Shown: positions 50,861 to 61,220, counted from the stretch's first letter. The stretch: 64,000 bases of DNA from Flavobacterium tagetis (GCF_016735615.1 NZ_JAERSF010000003.1:310001-374000); one strand, 5' to 3'. The notes: a model not told the origin generated them from the letters alone. A program made the numbers and translations.

Positions 50861-52330
50861 TTAGTGTCCGCCACCAGCGCTTTCGATATGGCTGATTCCT
50901 TGTCTTTTTAGAATTTTAGGGCAATAGAAACCGTAGAATCCTAAATAAGCAAAACCAAGAAGTGGTATGATATAAGAGAAATGTGTGTATGTAATGCCGA
51001 AAATTCCGTCTGGATTTGTAGCGTCTAAATCACAGATACTTCCTTGCAATAACGGAATTACTCCACCTCCAAGAATCATCATGATTAAGAAAGATGATGC
51101 CTTTCCTGTGTTTTTTCCTAATCCAGCGATTGCTAAATCGAAGATTGAAGGCCACATGATAGATAGGAATAATCCTCCAGAGATAAAGAAGAATTTAGCG
51201 ATTTCTGGGTCTGGCCAAGCTAATCCTAATGCCATCATAGTTAATCCTGAAATTCCGAAAAGCATTAATGTTTTTCCAGCGTTTTTACCACCAACAAAAC
51301 TTACTGCAATAAATAGTAAAATCCAGAATGGGTAGATGTAGAATGAAGAAACATCGTGAGCGGCAAAGATATTAGCTCCAATGATTACTCCAAATGCTGC
51401 AGCTGGTACGATAAATTTAAGAGCCGTATTTACTAAGTTTGAAGTGTTAAACACGTTTGCTCCACCGTTCCAACGACCAATCATTAAACTTCCCCAATAA
51501 AGAGCAATAAATGGTGCTACTGCGTCTTCTAATATGTTTCCGAATTCGTGAGTGTGTAATAACGCAGGTAAATTACTAATGATAGTTACCTCAGTTCCAA
51601 CATAAATAAAAATCCCTAACATTCCCAAATATAATTGCGGATAGTCAAGGATATTAAAACTGCTGTGTTTGTCTTTGATGATTGCTTCTTCCTCTTTTAC
51701 TGGATCTTCAATTTTAGAAAAATTCATAAAAACGGCAACAGCGATAAATGCAAGACCTAAAATGATGAATGGCAATTTAATATCTTCTAATGAAAGAGCT
51801 GTTTTTTTGTTGTCTCCCATTCCGAATAAAGCGATACCTAATAAAATAGCTCCGATTGTTGTTCCAAAAGAGTTGATTCCTCCTGCAAGTGTTAAACGGT
51901 GCGCTCCAGTTTCTGGACTTCCCATTTTAATAGCTAATGGGTTTGCTACAATTTGCTGAATTGAGAATCCTAATCCCACTGTAAATAAAGCTGTTAAGAA
52001 GAAAGGGAAACTTTGAATTGTAGCTGCTGGAACGAATAAAAATGAACCTACAGCAGACAAAATTAATCCTGCAGATAAGGTTCTTTTGTAGCCGTATTTT
52101 TGTAAAACGTCTACTTTTAAAGAAACGATAAAGAATATAATTGATCCAACAAAATAAGCTGCATAGAAAGCCCATGCTACTAATTGAGATTGTACTTGCG
52201 ATAACGTAAATACTTTTTTGAATACTGGAATCAGGATATCATTGGCAGATCCAACAAAACCCCAAAAGAAGAAGACGATTATCAAAGAGATAAATTGCCC
52301 CCATTTGGTTTGCACATTTTCTGAACTCAT
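50861..52330 (-). CDS. Sugar MFS permease (FucP/NagP type)
   Basis: 489 residues with 12 hydrophobic segments. The start IVFFFWGFVGSANDILIPVF and the FTVGLGFSIQQIVANPLAIKMG segment match the FucP family, which uses H+ to take up fucose, glucose/galactose or GlcNAc (NagP) in this phylum. The C-terminal GGGVIPLLQGSICD is also typical. Its position next to GH20, NagB and a SusCD pair makes GlcNAc the most likely substrate. It is downstream of the two-component genes on the same strand. Confidence 0.87.
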   Translation of the reverse strand: MSSENVQTKWGQFISLIIVFFFWGFVGSANDILIPVFKKVFTLSQVQSQLVAWAFYAAYFVGSIIFFIVSLKVDVLQKYGYKRTLSAGLILSAVGSFLFVPAATIQSFPFFLTALFTVGLGFSIQQIVANPLAIKMGSPETGAHRLTLAGGINSFGTTIGAILLGIALFGMGDNKKTALSLEDIKLPFIILGLAFIAVAVFMNFSKIEDPVKEEEAIIKDKHSSFNILDYPQLYLGMLGIFIYVGTEVTIISNLPALLHTHEFGNILEDAVAPFIALYWGSLMIGRWNGGANVFNTSNLVNTALKFIVPAAAFGVIIGANIFAAHDVSSFYIYPFWILLFIAVSFVGGKNAGKTLMLFGISGLTMMALGLAWPDPEIAKFFFISGGLFLSIMWPSIFDLAIAGLGKNTGKASSFLIMMILGGGVIPLLQGSICDLDATNPDGIFGITYTHFSYIIPLLGFAYLGFYGFYCPKILKRQGISHIESAGGGH

Positions 52331-52505
52331 AATAATAAGGTTAATTTTTTATTTTATTGTTTTTTGAAGACCGTAAATATATTTGTTAGGATTATCAAAA
52401 AAAAATAAAAAGGTATAAATAATGTTAAATTTAAACCAACGACTATGTTTTTTCAACAAAGTGTTAATTTTAACCTACTTAGAAAATGTAATTCGTAATT
52501 ATATT

Positions 52506-53207
52506 TTATTCCAATATCTTGTTTTTTACCTCTTTGCTGTAGTTTCTGCCTATCGGAATGTTGTAAGATTGTATTTGAACGCGGTTTCCTTCTATAGATT
52601 TTACTTTATTTAGAGCAATTACATAAGATTTATGTATTCTAAGGAAACGATCTGCAGGTAATTCTTCTGATAGTGATGTAAGAGATTTATGAGTAATATA
52701 AGTTTTATCTGGTGTGACCACTTTGATATATTCTTTCATTCCTTCAACGAATAGAATTTCTTCAATATTAATTTTCATCATTTTTTTATCGACTTTGATA
52801 AAAATATGTGAATCGCCTTTTGCTGTTTCGACCTTAATATTGTTTTTGAGATTGTATTCGGTGGTGATTTTATTAATGCATTTTATGAATCTTGGCAACG
52901 GAATTGGTTTTACCAAATAATCTAATACATCCAAATCATAACTTTCGGCTGCAAATTCTCTAAAAGCAGTGGTAATGATGACTTTCGTTTTATTTTCGAT
53001 GAGGCTGATAAGTTCAAAACCTGTCATCATTGGCATGTTAATGTCTAAAAAGACGGCATCGACAGGAGTACTGTTTATAAAATCGAGCGCCTCTAAAGAG
53101 TTAGTGAATGTTCCTACAACTTCAAAGTCTGTAAAATTGGTAAAATAATTTTCTAGAACTTTAATCGCTAAAGGCTCATCATCAATTAACACACATTTAA
53201 TTTTCAT
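52506..53207 (-). CDS. LytTR response regulator
   Basis: 233 residues. The receiver domain (1-~115) has CVLIDDEPLAI, AVFLDINMPMMTG (phospho-Asp 55), and ITTAFREFAAESYDLDVLDYLVKPI. The C-terminal LytTR DNA-binding domain (~135-230) has IEEILFVEGMKEYIKVVT, DRFLRIHKSYVIALNKVKS and YNIPIGRNYSK. It overlaps its cognate kinase by 11 nt. It would control the nearby permease and the divergent susCD-nagB-GH20 operon, probably in response to chito-oligosaccharides or GlcNAc. Confidence 0.93.
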   Translation of the reverse strand: MKIKCVLIDDEPLAIKVLENYFTNFTDFEVVGTFTNSLEALDFINSTPVDAVFLDINMPMMTGFELISLIENKTKVIITTAFREFAAESYDLDVLDYLVKPIPLPRFIKCINKITTEYNLKNNIKVETAKGDSHIFIKVDKKMMKINIEEILFVEGMKEYIKVVTPDKTYITHKSLTSLSEELPADRFLRIHKSYVIALNKVKSIEGNRVQIQSYNIPIGRNYSKEVKNKILE

Positions 53208-54249
53208 TCTGAGTAGGTATTTGTAATCTAATTATATAGAAATTTAGTTTGGTCTGGTGTTTAAGACTAAAATTATTTTTGTAAATCAGTTTTAGTCTTT
53301 TTTTTGTATTTACCAATCCAATTCCTTTTTTTGGATTATGATTTTGTGAAATTACAAAATTATTTAAGATTTCAAAATCGAGTATTTTGTTGTCGATAAC
53401 TTTACAGTTGATTTTTATTTTTAAATTTTTGTTATTTAAACCGCCATGTTTGAAAGCATTTTCGACTAAAGAAATAAAGATCAGTGGCGGAACAACTACA
53501 TCATCAATATTCGATTCTAAATTAATGGTTACTTCAACATTTTCAAAACGGAGCTTTTCAATTTCAATATAATTCTGGATATAATCGATTTCCTTTATCA
53601 ACGGAACAAATTTAGTTCCTTTAACATCATATAAAACGTATTCCATCAAATTGGAAAGTTTGATGATTACATCTGGAACTTTCTTTGAAGACTCTAATGA
53701 TAAAGCATACAGATTGTTTAAGGTATTGAAGAAAAAATGAGGCTGAATCTGGTTTTCAAGATACTTAAGTTTAATTTTAAATTGGTTTTCTCTTAAAGAT
53801 CTATTTCTTTCACGCTCTCTTAGCCATGTTAGTGTAAGATAAACTGATGAAGCCATTGCCAATACGTACAACTCTCCAATGCAAACGGCAACTATGTGAT
53901 TAATTTCAAAAGGATGGTATTCTCTATTGGCTTCAGGCCAAATATTTTCAGATATAATGTAATAAGTAAGTGCTGTTTTAGCTAAATAAATGGCAAATAA
54001 ACTCAGAAGCAGTAAAAAAGTATACATAATATACTTTTGCTTAAGTACATATCTAGGAACTAAAACAAATAAATTTAGATATACTAATGGTATAACCAGT
54101 GAAAATTCAATCAAATTAGATTTAAAGGCATACGGGTAATCATTGAAATAAGCTCCCCATCTTAAAAAGTTTAAAGTAAAATATACTCCCCAAAACCAGA
54201 TATGATTTTGTAGTTTAATGTCAAATTTAACTTTTCTTATTTCTTTCAA
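53197..54249 (-). CDS. LytS-type sensor histidine kinase
   Basis: 350 residues. Four membrane helices (~13-32, 42-62, 75-97, 115-140) are followed by a His_kinase domain with LKYLENQIQPHFFFNTLNNL (phospho-His in QPHFFFN), then an HATPase_c with FISLVENAFKHGG and PKKGIGLVNTKKRL. There is no large periplasmic sensor domain, so the signal is probably sensed by the membrane part or through a transporter. It is the first gene of the minus arm of the chitin locus and divergent from susC. Confidence 0.93.
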   Translation of the reverse strand: MKEIRKVKFDIKLQNHIWFWGVYFTLNFLRWGAYFNDYPYAFKSNLIEFSLVIPLVYLNLFVLVPRYVLKQKYIMYTFLLLLSLFAIYLAKTALTYYIISENIWPEANREYHPFEINHIVAVCIGELYVLAMASSVYLTLTWLRERERNRSLRENQFKIKLKYLENQIQPHFFFNTLNNLYALSLESSKKVPDVIIKLSNLMEYVLYDVKGTKFVPLIKEIDYIQNYIEIEKLRFENVEVTINLESNIDDVVVPPLIFISLVENAFKHGGLNNKNLKIKINCKVIDNKILDFEILNNFVISQNHNPKKGIGLVNTKKRLKLIYKNNFSLKHQTKLNFYIIRLQIPTQNEN

Positions 54250-54526
54250 CTGGCTTTAAGTTCTTTATGGATTTTTAGTTTTTCTTAACAATACTGAAAT
54301 ATTGTGCAACTTTAAACAATTAACTGCTAAAAGCCAATTTTTTTGAATAAAATTTCGCAAAAAAAGGATATTGGTGCTTAATTTTTCTATTAGAACGTTT
54401 TCGTAAAGCGTATTATTGAATGATTTATGTCGTTCGTTTAAATTTTATTGCTGTTGGTTTAATTTATTTTTTTTAACAATGCCTTAAGAATAATTTTACT
54501 TCATAACTAACAAAATAAAAATAAAC

Positions 54527-57500
54527 ATGAAAAAAATTTTCTTAATCTTTATGATTGTTTTTACGGCGCAAGTTTCTCTTGCACAAGTAAAAAATGTCAA
54601 AGGTGTGATTACAGATTCTGACGGTATGCCATTACCAGGAGCTTCTGTTGCTGTACAAGGAGGTCAAAAGGGAACAACTACCGATTTTGACGGATTGTAT
54701 ACTATTGAAGTTCAAAAAGGTCAGAGCTTGGTTTTTACTTATGTAGGACTAGAAACTCAGACGATAGCTGTAGGTGACGCTTCTACAATTAATGTGAAGA
54801 TGGTTCAAGGAGCTTCAAATGCATTAAACGAAGTTGTAGTAACTTCTTTAGGTGTTAAGAAAACAAGAAAATCTTTGACTTATGCAGCTCAGGAACTTAA
54901 AGGAGAAGAGTTGACTCGTGTAAAAGATGCCAACGTTATTAATACAATTGCAGGTAAAGTTGCGGGTGTTGCAGTAACAAAAAGTTCTGGTGGTACTGGA
55001 GGATCTACAAAAGTTGTAATTCGTGGTAACTCTTCTATCATGAACAGCCAGCCGCTTTATGTTATTGATGGTATTCCTATGTATAATGGTACTTCAAATC
55101 AACAGGGTAATACAAATGCTTCAAATGATTCATTTGGTAGTACTGCTGGAGGTAACCGTGACGGAGGAGATGTTATTTCTTTGATTAATCCAGACGACTA
55201 CGAAGGAATGACTGTACTTAAAGGTGCAGCGGCTTCTGTATTATACGGATCTCAAGGAGCAAATGGAGTTATTTTATTGTCTTCTAAAAAAGTTAAAGAG
55301 AACACTGGAAATTTAGCTATTTCTTCTGTTACTACTTTTGAATCTGTTCATTCATTACCAGAATTTCAGTACGAATATGGTACTGCTGGTGCACAAAAAT
55401 CTTGGGGAGGAAAAGTACAGTCAAATGATTTTGTAAAAGACTTCTTTGGTACAGGAGTTACTCAAATTACTTCTGCAGCTTTTACAACTGGATCTGATGT
55501 TTCTTCAACAAGTATATCTTACGCTAATACTACAGCTTCAGGAGTTATTGAAGGTAACGGCTTAAAGAAAAACAACTTTGGAATTCGCCAGACAGGTAAA
55601 TTTTTCAATAATAAATTGACTGTTTCTGCTGATGCAAAATATACATCTCAAACAATTAATAACAGACCTGTAAACGGACTTTACTCAAACCCATTAACGG
55701 GAGTTTATTTGTTCCAAAGAGGAAATGACTTTAATTATTATAGAGATAATTTCGAAACATTTATTCCTTCTAGAAACCTATACGGTCAAAACTTTTACAG
55801 CGCACCAAATGCTGATATTTATGTTCAGAATCCTTATTGGCTAATCAACAGAAATAAATCTATTGATAAAGATAATTTCTTCAATGGAAATTTAGCTTTA
55901 GAATACAAAGCAAACAATTGGTTAAGCATTGCTGCAAGATATAGCTATAACAGAGTTGAAAACGATTATGATAAAAAGATTTATGCTACAACTAATACTT
56001 CTTTATCTAATATAAACGGTAGATATATAAATGTTGGTAATTTAAGCACACAACGTTACGGAGATTTGATTGCTAAAATTAATACTAATTTCAACGAAGA
56101 TTTTAGCTTTAATGCTATCGTAGGAGCAAGTATCAATAATACATTAGCAAATCAACAGACTACGTTAGATTCTGGTATTGTTGGCGGACTTGTAAATGCT
56201 AACTTGTTTACATTGGGGAATTTTGCAAATGCTAGTGGTTTAGATAACTTAAGCCTTCAGGCTACAGGTTCTTCAAGAGAGGTTCAGTCAATTTTTGCTT
56301 CTGCAACTTTTGGTTATAAAAATATGTTATACTTAGATGTTACAGGACGTAATGATTGGTCTTCTACTTTAGTAAATACTGATACTCCATCTTATTTTTA
56401 TCCATCTGTAGGGGTTACTGCTCTTATTAGTGAAATGGCAACAATGCCAGAATGGATTAACTTCGGAAAAGTGAGAGGAACTTATGCTCAAGTGGGTAAT
56501 GACGTTTCTGCTTTTGTAACTTCTCCAAAATCAACTATCCAGGGTGGTAATATTATTCCTCCAGTAGTTGGGCCAAGACCAGGTGAAGGATTAAAACCTG
56601 AATTAAAATCAGAATTTGAATTTGGTACTGAATGGAGAATGTTCAACAATAGATTAGGTTTTGAAATTTCTTACTATAACTCAGAAACTAAAAATCAATA
56701 CATCCAAGTTCCTGCTCCAGCAACAAACCCATACGGTTATACTTTCTACGGAATAAACGCTGGTAGCATAGAAAATAAAGGACTTGAGCTTGTTGTTAGC
56801 GGAAAAATTATTGAGGGGCAAAAATTCTCATGGGAAACTATGGTAAATTATTCTCACAATAGAAATAAAGTAAAAGAAATTCCAGCAGAATTAGGAGGTC
56901 AAATTCCATTAACTCCTGTAAATAATATTAATTACAGATACTCTTTAACTGAAGGAAGACCATTTGGTGTTATTGAAGGAAAAGGTATCGTGAGAAATGA
57001 TAAAGGGGAAATTGTTTTAGATGATAAAGGAAACTTAGCAGTTGAAGCTGATTTCCACGAAGTAGGTAATGCAAACCCTGATTTTATGTTAGGCTGGTCA
57101 AATACATTTAAATTTGGTTCTTTCACAGCTAACTTCTTGATCGATGGTCGTTTTGGAGGAGATGTAATGAGTATTACTGAAGGTATGAATGATTTTTATG
57201 GAGTATCAAAAAGATCTGGAGATGCTAGAAATGCTGGTGGTGTTGCTGTAAATGCAGTTATGCCTGATGGTACGAAAGTAACTAAGATAGATGCTCAAAA
57301 ATATTATGAAGCTGTAGGTGGTCTTAACGGTGCTACTGCTGAGTATGTGTATGATGCAACAAACGTTAGTTTAAGAGAGGTTTCACTTGGATATACTTTC
57401 AACAAAAAAGCAATTCCATTTGTTAATACAGCAACTTTATCATTAATCGCAAGAAACTTATTCTTCTTTTACAAAGATGCACCATTCGATCCAAACATTG

Positions 57501-57592
57501 CTTTAAGTACAGGTCAGGGCTTACAAGGAGTTGATATTTATGGTTTACCATCAACAAGAAGTATTGGTCTTAATTTAAATGTAACTTTCTAA
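54527..57592 (+). CDS. SusC/RagA TonB-linked outer membrane transporter
   Basis: 1021 residues. Signal peptide (VSLAQ), then a CarboxypepD_reg-like domain (KGVITDSDGMPLPGASVAV...FDGLYTI), a plug domain with SLGVKKTRKSLTYAAQEL, VRIRGNSS-like RGNSSIMNSQPLYVIDGIP and GAAASVLYGSQGANGVIL (SusC signatures), and a 22-strand barrel ending STRSIGLNLNVTF. It imports oligosaccharides through the outer membrane, powered by TonB, with SusD as the lid. The position before SusD, NagB and GH20 points to chito-oligosaccharides. Confidence 0.96.
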   Translation: MKKIFLIFMIVFTAQVSLAQVKNVKGVITDSDGMPLPGASVAVQGGQKGTTTDFDGLYTIEVQKGQSLVFTYVGLETQTIAVGDASTINVKMVQGASNALNEVVVTSLGVKKTRKSLTYAAQELKGEELTRVKDANVINTIAGKVAGVAVTKSSGGTGGSTKVVIRGNSSIMNSQPLYVIDGIPMYNGTSNQQGNTNASNDSFGSTAGGNRDGGDVISLINPDDYEGMTVLKGAAASVLYGSQGANGVILLSSKKVKENTGNLAISSVTTFESVHSLPEFQYEYGTAGAQKSWGGKVQSNDFVKDFFGTGVTQITSAAFTTGSDVSSTSISYANTTASGVIEGNGLKKNNFGIRQTGKFFNNKLTVSADAKYTSQTINNRPVNGLYSNPLTGVYLFQRGNDFNYYRDNFETFIPSRNLYGQNFYSAPNADIYVQNPYWLINRNKSIDKDNFFNGNLALEYKANNWLSIAARYSYNRVENDYDKKIYATTNTSLSNINGRYINVGNLSTQRYGDLIAKINTNFNEDFSFNAIVGASINNTLANQQTTLDSGIVGGLVNANLFTLGNFANASGLDNLSLQATGSSREVQSIFASATFGYKNMLYLDVTGRNDWSSTLVNTDTPSYFYPSVGVTALISEMATMPEWINFGKVRGTYAQVGNDVSAFVTSPKSTIQGGNIIPPVVGPRPGEGLKPELKSEFEFGTEWRMFNNRLGFEISYYNSETKNQYIQVPAPATNPYGYTFYGINAGSIENKGLELVVSGKIIEGQKFSWETMVNYSHNRNKVKEIPAELGGQIPLTPVNNINYRYSLTEGRPFGVIEGKGIVRNDKGEIVLDDKGNLAVEADFHEVGNANPDFMLGWSNTFKFGSFTANFLIDGRFGGDVMSITEGMNDFYGVSKRSGDARNAGGVAVNAVMPDGTKVTKIDAQKYYEAVGGLNGATAEYVYDATNVSLREVSLGYTFNKKAIPFVNTATLSLIARNLFFFYKDAPFDPNIALSTGQGLQGVDIYGLPSTRSIGLNLNVTF

Positions 57593-57602
57593 TTAAAACA
57601 TC

Positions 57603-59180
57603 ATGAAAACAAATAATATAAAAAAATCACTAATCTGTCTTGGTCTTTTGGCTTTAGTTGGTTGTACAGATAATTTTGACGAGATTAATAGTAATCCTGA
57701 TGGTTTTACACAAGAGGAACTAACGCAAGACTTTAATCATATTAAAGGGCCTTTTACTACGATGTTTGACAACGTGATGGTAAATGTACCAGGGTGGAAG
57801 TATCAGGTGGCTATTGATTTATCGGGTAACACTTGGGGTGGATATACTACAGCACCAGGTTTTGACGGTAATAATAATCTTTCTTATGCGCTTGCTGACA
57901 ACTGGAACCTTTGGGGTTGGGAAGCTATTTACACGCAAGTAATGGCAAATTACTTAAAAGTTGAAGCGGCATCTAAAGGAAAATATGATGAGTTTTATGC
58001 TTTGGCAACAATAGTTAAAGTACAGACTTTACATAAAGCTGCAGATTCATGGGGACCAATAGTTTATTCTAAATTAGGTACTACAGATGCAGCAATTGGG
58101 TATGATTCTCAAGAAGAAGCTTATGGCTTAATGTTTAAAGATTTAGATTTTGCTGTTACAGAATTAACAAAAAGAATTGATGCAGGAGAAGCAAGTTCTT
58201 TTACAAAAATCGATCGTTCGACTTATAAAGGAGACTATACAAAATGGGTTAGATATGCAAACTCTTTACGTTTAAGATTAGCAATGCGTATTGTAAAAGT
58301 TAATCCAACATTAGCTAAAGCGGAAGCCGAAAAAGCAATTAGCCAAAAATTTGGTGTAATGACAGTAAATGCAGACAGCTTTATTGTGAATAAAGATGTT
58401 TCACAACACCCACTTAGAGTTGCTGCTTACGAATATAATGATAGTCGTATGTCTGCAGATATGGAGTCTATCATGGGAGGTTACAGTGATCCTAGAATAA
58501 GTGTTTATTTTAAAACTTCAGAAGAGTTTCCTGGAGAATATAAAGGAATTCGCACTGGTGGTATTCTTGGTGATAAGTCAAAACACATTAAGTTTTCGAA
58601 CTTTGGTAAGATAATAGATGAAGACAAACAAGTTGTTTGGTTAAATGCAGCTGAGATTTACTTCTTAAGAGCAGAAGGAGCTTTAAGAGGCTGGAATATG
58701 GGCGGTGACGCAGCAACATTCTACAAAGCAGGTATTACGGCTTCTTTTGAACAGCTTTCTGTAGGTGGTGCTTCTGACTATATTGCAAATAATGTAAAAA
58801 CAGCTAAAGATTATGTAGATCCAGTTGCTCCATTCAATAGTGGTTTAGCTGTAAATAAAGTAACTGTTGCTTGGGATGAAGCTGCAAGTAACGAAGTGAA
58901 ATTGCAAAAAATCATTACTCAAAAATGGATTGCTAATTTCCCTGACGGTATGGAAGCTTGGGCTGAGCACCGTAGAACAGGTTACCCTAAATTATTACCA
59001 ATTCTTAACAACCAAAGTGCTGGCGCTATTACTACAGAGTATGGTGTAAGAAGAATAAACTTTGTTTCTACTGAAAAAGACGGAAATCCAGAAGGTCTTA
59101 AAACAGGTATTGCAAAACTTAACGGTCCTGATAATGGTGGAACTAGAACTTGGTGGGATGTTAATGCTCCAAATTTCTAA
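57603..59180 (+). CDS. SusD/RagB-type surface lipoprotein (SusD-like_2)
   Basis: 525 residues starting 10 nt after susC. Lipoprotein signal with LVGC (Cys21), then a TPR-type SusD fold: FNHIKGPFTTMFDN, LWGWEAIYTQVMANYLKVEA, VKVQTLHKAADSWGPIVYSK, WVRYANSLRLRLAMRI and the C-terminal IITQKWIANFPDGMEAWAEH with RRTGYPKLLP. These fit the SusD-like_2 family. It caps the SusC barrel and binds the sugar on the cell surface. A stable hairpin lies just downstream. Confidence 0.93.
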   Translation: MKTNNIKKSLICLGLLALVGCTDNFDEINSNPDGFTQEELTQDFNHIKGPFTTMFDNVMVNVPGWKYQVAIDLSGNTWGGYTTAPGFDGNNNLSYALADNWNLWGWEAIYTQVMANYLKVEAASKGKYDEFYALATIVKVQTLHKAADSWGPIVYSKLGTTDAAIGYDSQEEAYGLMFKDLDFAVTELTKRIDAGEASSFTKIDRSTYKGDYTKWVRYANSLRLRLAMRIVKVNPTLAKAEAEKAISQKFGVMTVNADSFIVNKDVSQHPLRVAAYEYNDSRMSADMESIMGGYSDPRISVYFKTSEEFPGEYKGIRTGGILGDKSKHIKFSNFGKIIDEDKQVVWLNAAEIYFLRAEGALRGWNMGGDAATFYKAGITASFEQLSVGGASDYIANNVKTAKDYVDPVAPFNSGLAVNKVTVAWDEAASNEVKLQKIITQKWIANFPDGMEAWAEHRRTGYPKLLPILNNQSAGAITTEYGVRRINFVSTEKDGNPEGLKTGIAKLNGPDNGGTRTWWDVNAPNF

Positions 59181-59210
59181 AAACGAGAATATTAAGTTTG
59201 GTTAGTAGTA

Positions 59211-59240
59211 TGGTATAGATGGCGAAAGCTATCTATACCA
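59211..59240 (+). promoter_or_regulatory. Stable intercistronic hairpin, susD-nagB
   Basis: TGGTATAGAT (59211-59220) pairs with ATCTATACCA (59231-59240). The stem is extended by a G-T pair and two G-C pairs and capped with a GAAA tetraloop (59224-59227): 13 bp in all. No T-run follows, so it is more likely an mRNA-stabilising or processing element than a terminator. Confidence 0.8.
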
Positions 59241-59282
59241 TTCTTAAAGCCAAAATGGTAATTACTACAAAAAAGAAAAGAA

Positions 59283-61220
59283 ATGAAAAGTGCTTTAGAA
59301 ATAAAACCTGATATTAGTTACAAAAGCGCGGGAAAGTTTGAAGAAACTCGATTTGAAAAAATTCATATCGAAATCTTTAAAAATTCTATTGAGGCTTCTG
59401 TAATTGTAGCACAGGAAATTGCGCAGCTAATTAGATCTAAGCAGGAGAAAAATAAATCTTGTGTTTTAGGTCTTGCAACAGGTTCTTCTCCTATCAAAGT
59501 TTATGAGGAACTAGTGAGAATGCACAGAGAAGAAGGACTTAGTTTTAGCAATGTAGTTACCTTTAATTTGGATGAGTATTATCCAATGACTAAGGAGAAC
59601 AATCAGAGCTATCATTATTTCATGCATGAGCATCTTTTTAATCATATTGATATCAAACCTGAAAATATTAATATTCCTGATGGTACAGTGGCAATTGATG
59701 AAATTAATCAATATTGCATTGACTATGAAATGAATATTAAAAATGCTGGAGGTCTTGATTTTCAATTGTTAGGAATTGGTAGAACAGGACATGTTGGATT
59801 TAACGAGCCAGGTTCGCATATCAATTCAGGAACAAGAATTATTACCTTAGATCATATCACAAGAGTCGATGCATCATCAGCTTTTAATGGTATTGATAAT
59901 GTGCCGAAACGTGCCATAACAATGGGAGTTTCAACCATTATGAGATCAAAACGTATTGTTTTGATGGCTTGGGGACAAAACAAAGCGGATATTATCAAAA
60001 GAACAGTTCAAGGCGATATTAGTTCAGAAGTTCCTGCTACATTTTTACAAAATCATCCAAATGCAACTTTTGTTTTAGATCAGTCTGCTGCATCAGAATT
60101 AACTCGTTTCAAAACACCTTGGTTAGTTGGCGAATGTCTTTGGACACCTGAACTAAAAAGTAAAGCTATTGTTTGGCTTTGTCAAAAAACAAAACAATCT
60201 ATTCTAAAGTTAACAGACCGCGATTATAACAATAACGGAATGTCTGATCTTTTGGCCCAAGAAGGTTCTGCTTATGATATGAACATTAACATGTTTAATA
60301 TTCTGCAACATACCATTACAGGATGGCCAGGAGGTAAACCAAACACAGATGATTCATTTCGTCCAGAAAGGGCAAATCCTGCAAAAAAGAGAGTAATTCT
60401 TTTTAGTCCGCACCCAGACGATGATGTGATTTCTATGGGAGGAACATTTTCTAAGCTAATCAAACAAGGGCATGATGTTCATGTAGTGTACCAGACTTCA
60501 GGAAATATTGCAGTTTCAGATGATGAAGCTTTAAAATTTGCAGAAGTAGCCAGTGATTTTATCGGTGATGAAAAATCAGATATCAATTTCAAATCGGTTA
60601 TCGAGTTTTTAAATAACAAATCTGAAAACCAAATCGATTCTTTGGAAGTTCGCAAATTAAAAGGATTGATTAGAAGAAGAGAATCTTACGGAGCAACAAG
60701 ATATATTGGACTGAAAGATGAAAACACACACTTTTTAGATCTTCCTTTTTATGAAACTGGACAAGTTAAAAAGAATCCGTTAGGACCAGAAGATATTGCT
60801 ATTGTAAAAGATATTATCGCAAAAATAAAACCGCATCAGGTTTTTGCTGCTGGAGATTTAGCAGATCCGCACGGAACGCATGAGGTTTGTTTAAATGCCA
60901 TTTTTGCCGCATTAAAAGAACTTAAAACAGAACCATATATGAATGACTGTTGGTTATGGCTTTATAGAGGAGCTTGGCACGAATGGGACATTCATGAAAT
61001 AGATATGGCTGTTCCTTTAAGTCCGTCTGAAGTTTTATTAAAACGTCATGCCATTTTACATCATCAGTCTCAAAAAGATAGAGTAATGTTTCAAGGGAAT
61101 GACTCTCGTGAATTCTGGGTTAGAGCAGAAGATCGAAATAAAAATACAGCCATCTTATATGATGAATTAGGTTTGGCTGAATATGAAGCGATTGAAGCAT
61201 TTAAACGTTTTGATTACTAA
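59283..61220 (+). CDS. nagB: Glucosamine-6-P deaminase fused to a PIG-L domain
   Basis: 645 residues, about 2.5 times a normal NagB. Residues ~25-290 are NagB: VLGLATGSSPIKVYEELVR, VVTFNLDEYYP (Asp97) and GIGRTGHVGFNEPGSH (His170, Glu175). Residues ~365-640 are a PIG-L/LmbE-like domain with the zinc motif SPHPDDDVISMGG (377-381) and ADPHGTHEVC (His530, His533). NagB turns glucosamine-6-P into fructose-6-P and ammonia. PIG-L enzymes remove acetyl groups from GlcNAc-containing substrates, so the protein might do both steps. No NagA lies in the window. Confidence 0.93.
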   Translation: MKSALEIKPDISYKSAGKFEETRFEKIHIEIFKNSIEASVIVAQEIAQLIRSKQEKNKSCVLGLATGSSPIKVYEELVRMHREEGLSFSNVVTFNLDEYYPMTKENNQSYHYFMHEHLFNHIDIKPENINIPDGTVAIDEINQYCIDYEMNIKNAGGLDFQLLGIGRTGHVGFNEPGSHINSGTRIITLDHITRVDASSAFNGIDNVPKRAITMGVSTIMRSKRIVLMAWGQNKADIIKRTVQGDISSEVPATFLQNHPNATFVLDQSAASELTRFKTPWLVGECLWTPELKSKAIVWLCQKTKQSILKLTDRDYNNNGMSDLLAQEGSAYDMNINMFNILQHTITGWPGGKPNTDDSFRPERANPAKKRVILFSPHPDDDVISMGGTFSKLIKQGHDVHVVYQTSGNIAVSDDEALKFAEVASDFIGDEKSDINFKSVIEFLNNKSENQIDSLEVRKLKGLIRRRESYGATRYIGLKDENTHFLDLPFYETGQVKKNPLGPEDIAIVKDIIAKIKPHQVFAAGDLADPHGTHEVCLNAIFAALKELKTEPYMNDCWLWLYRGAWHEWDIHEIDMAVPLSPSEVLLKRHAILHHQSQKDRVMFQGNDSREFWVRAEDRNKNTAILYDELGLAEYEAIEAFKRFDY

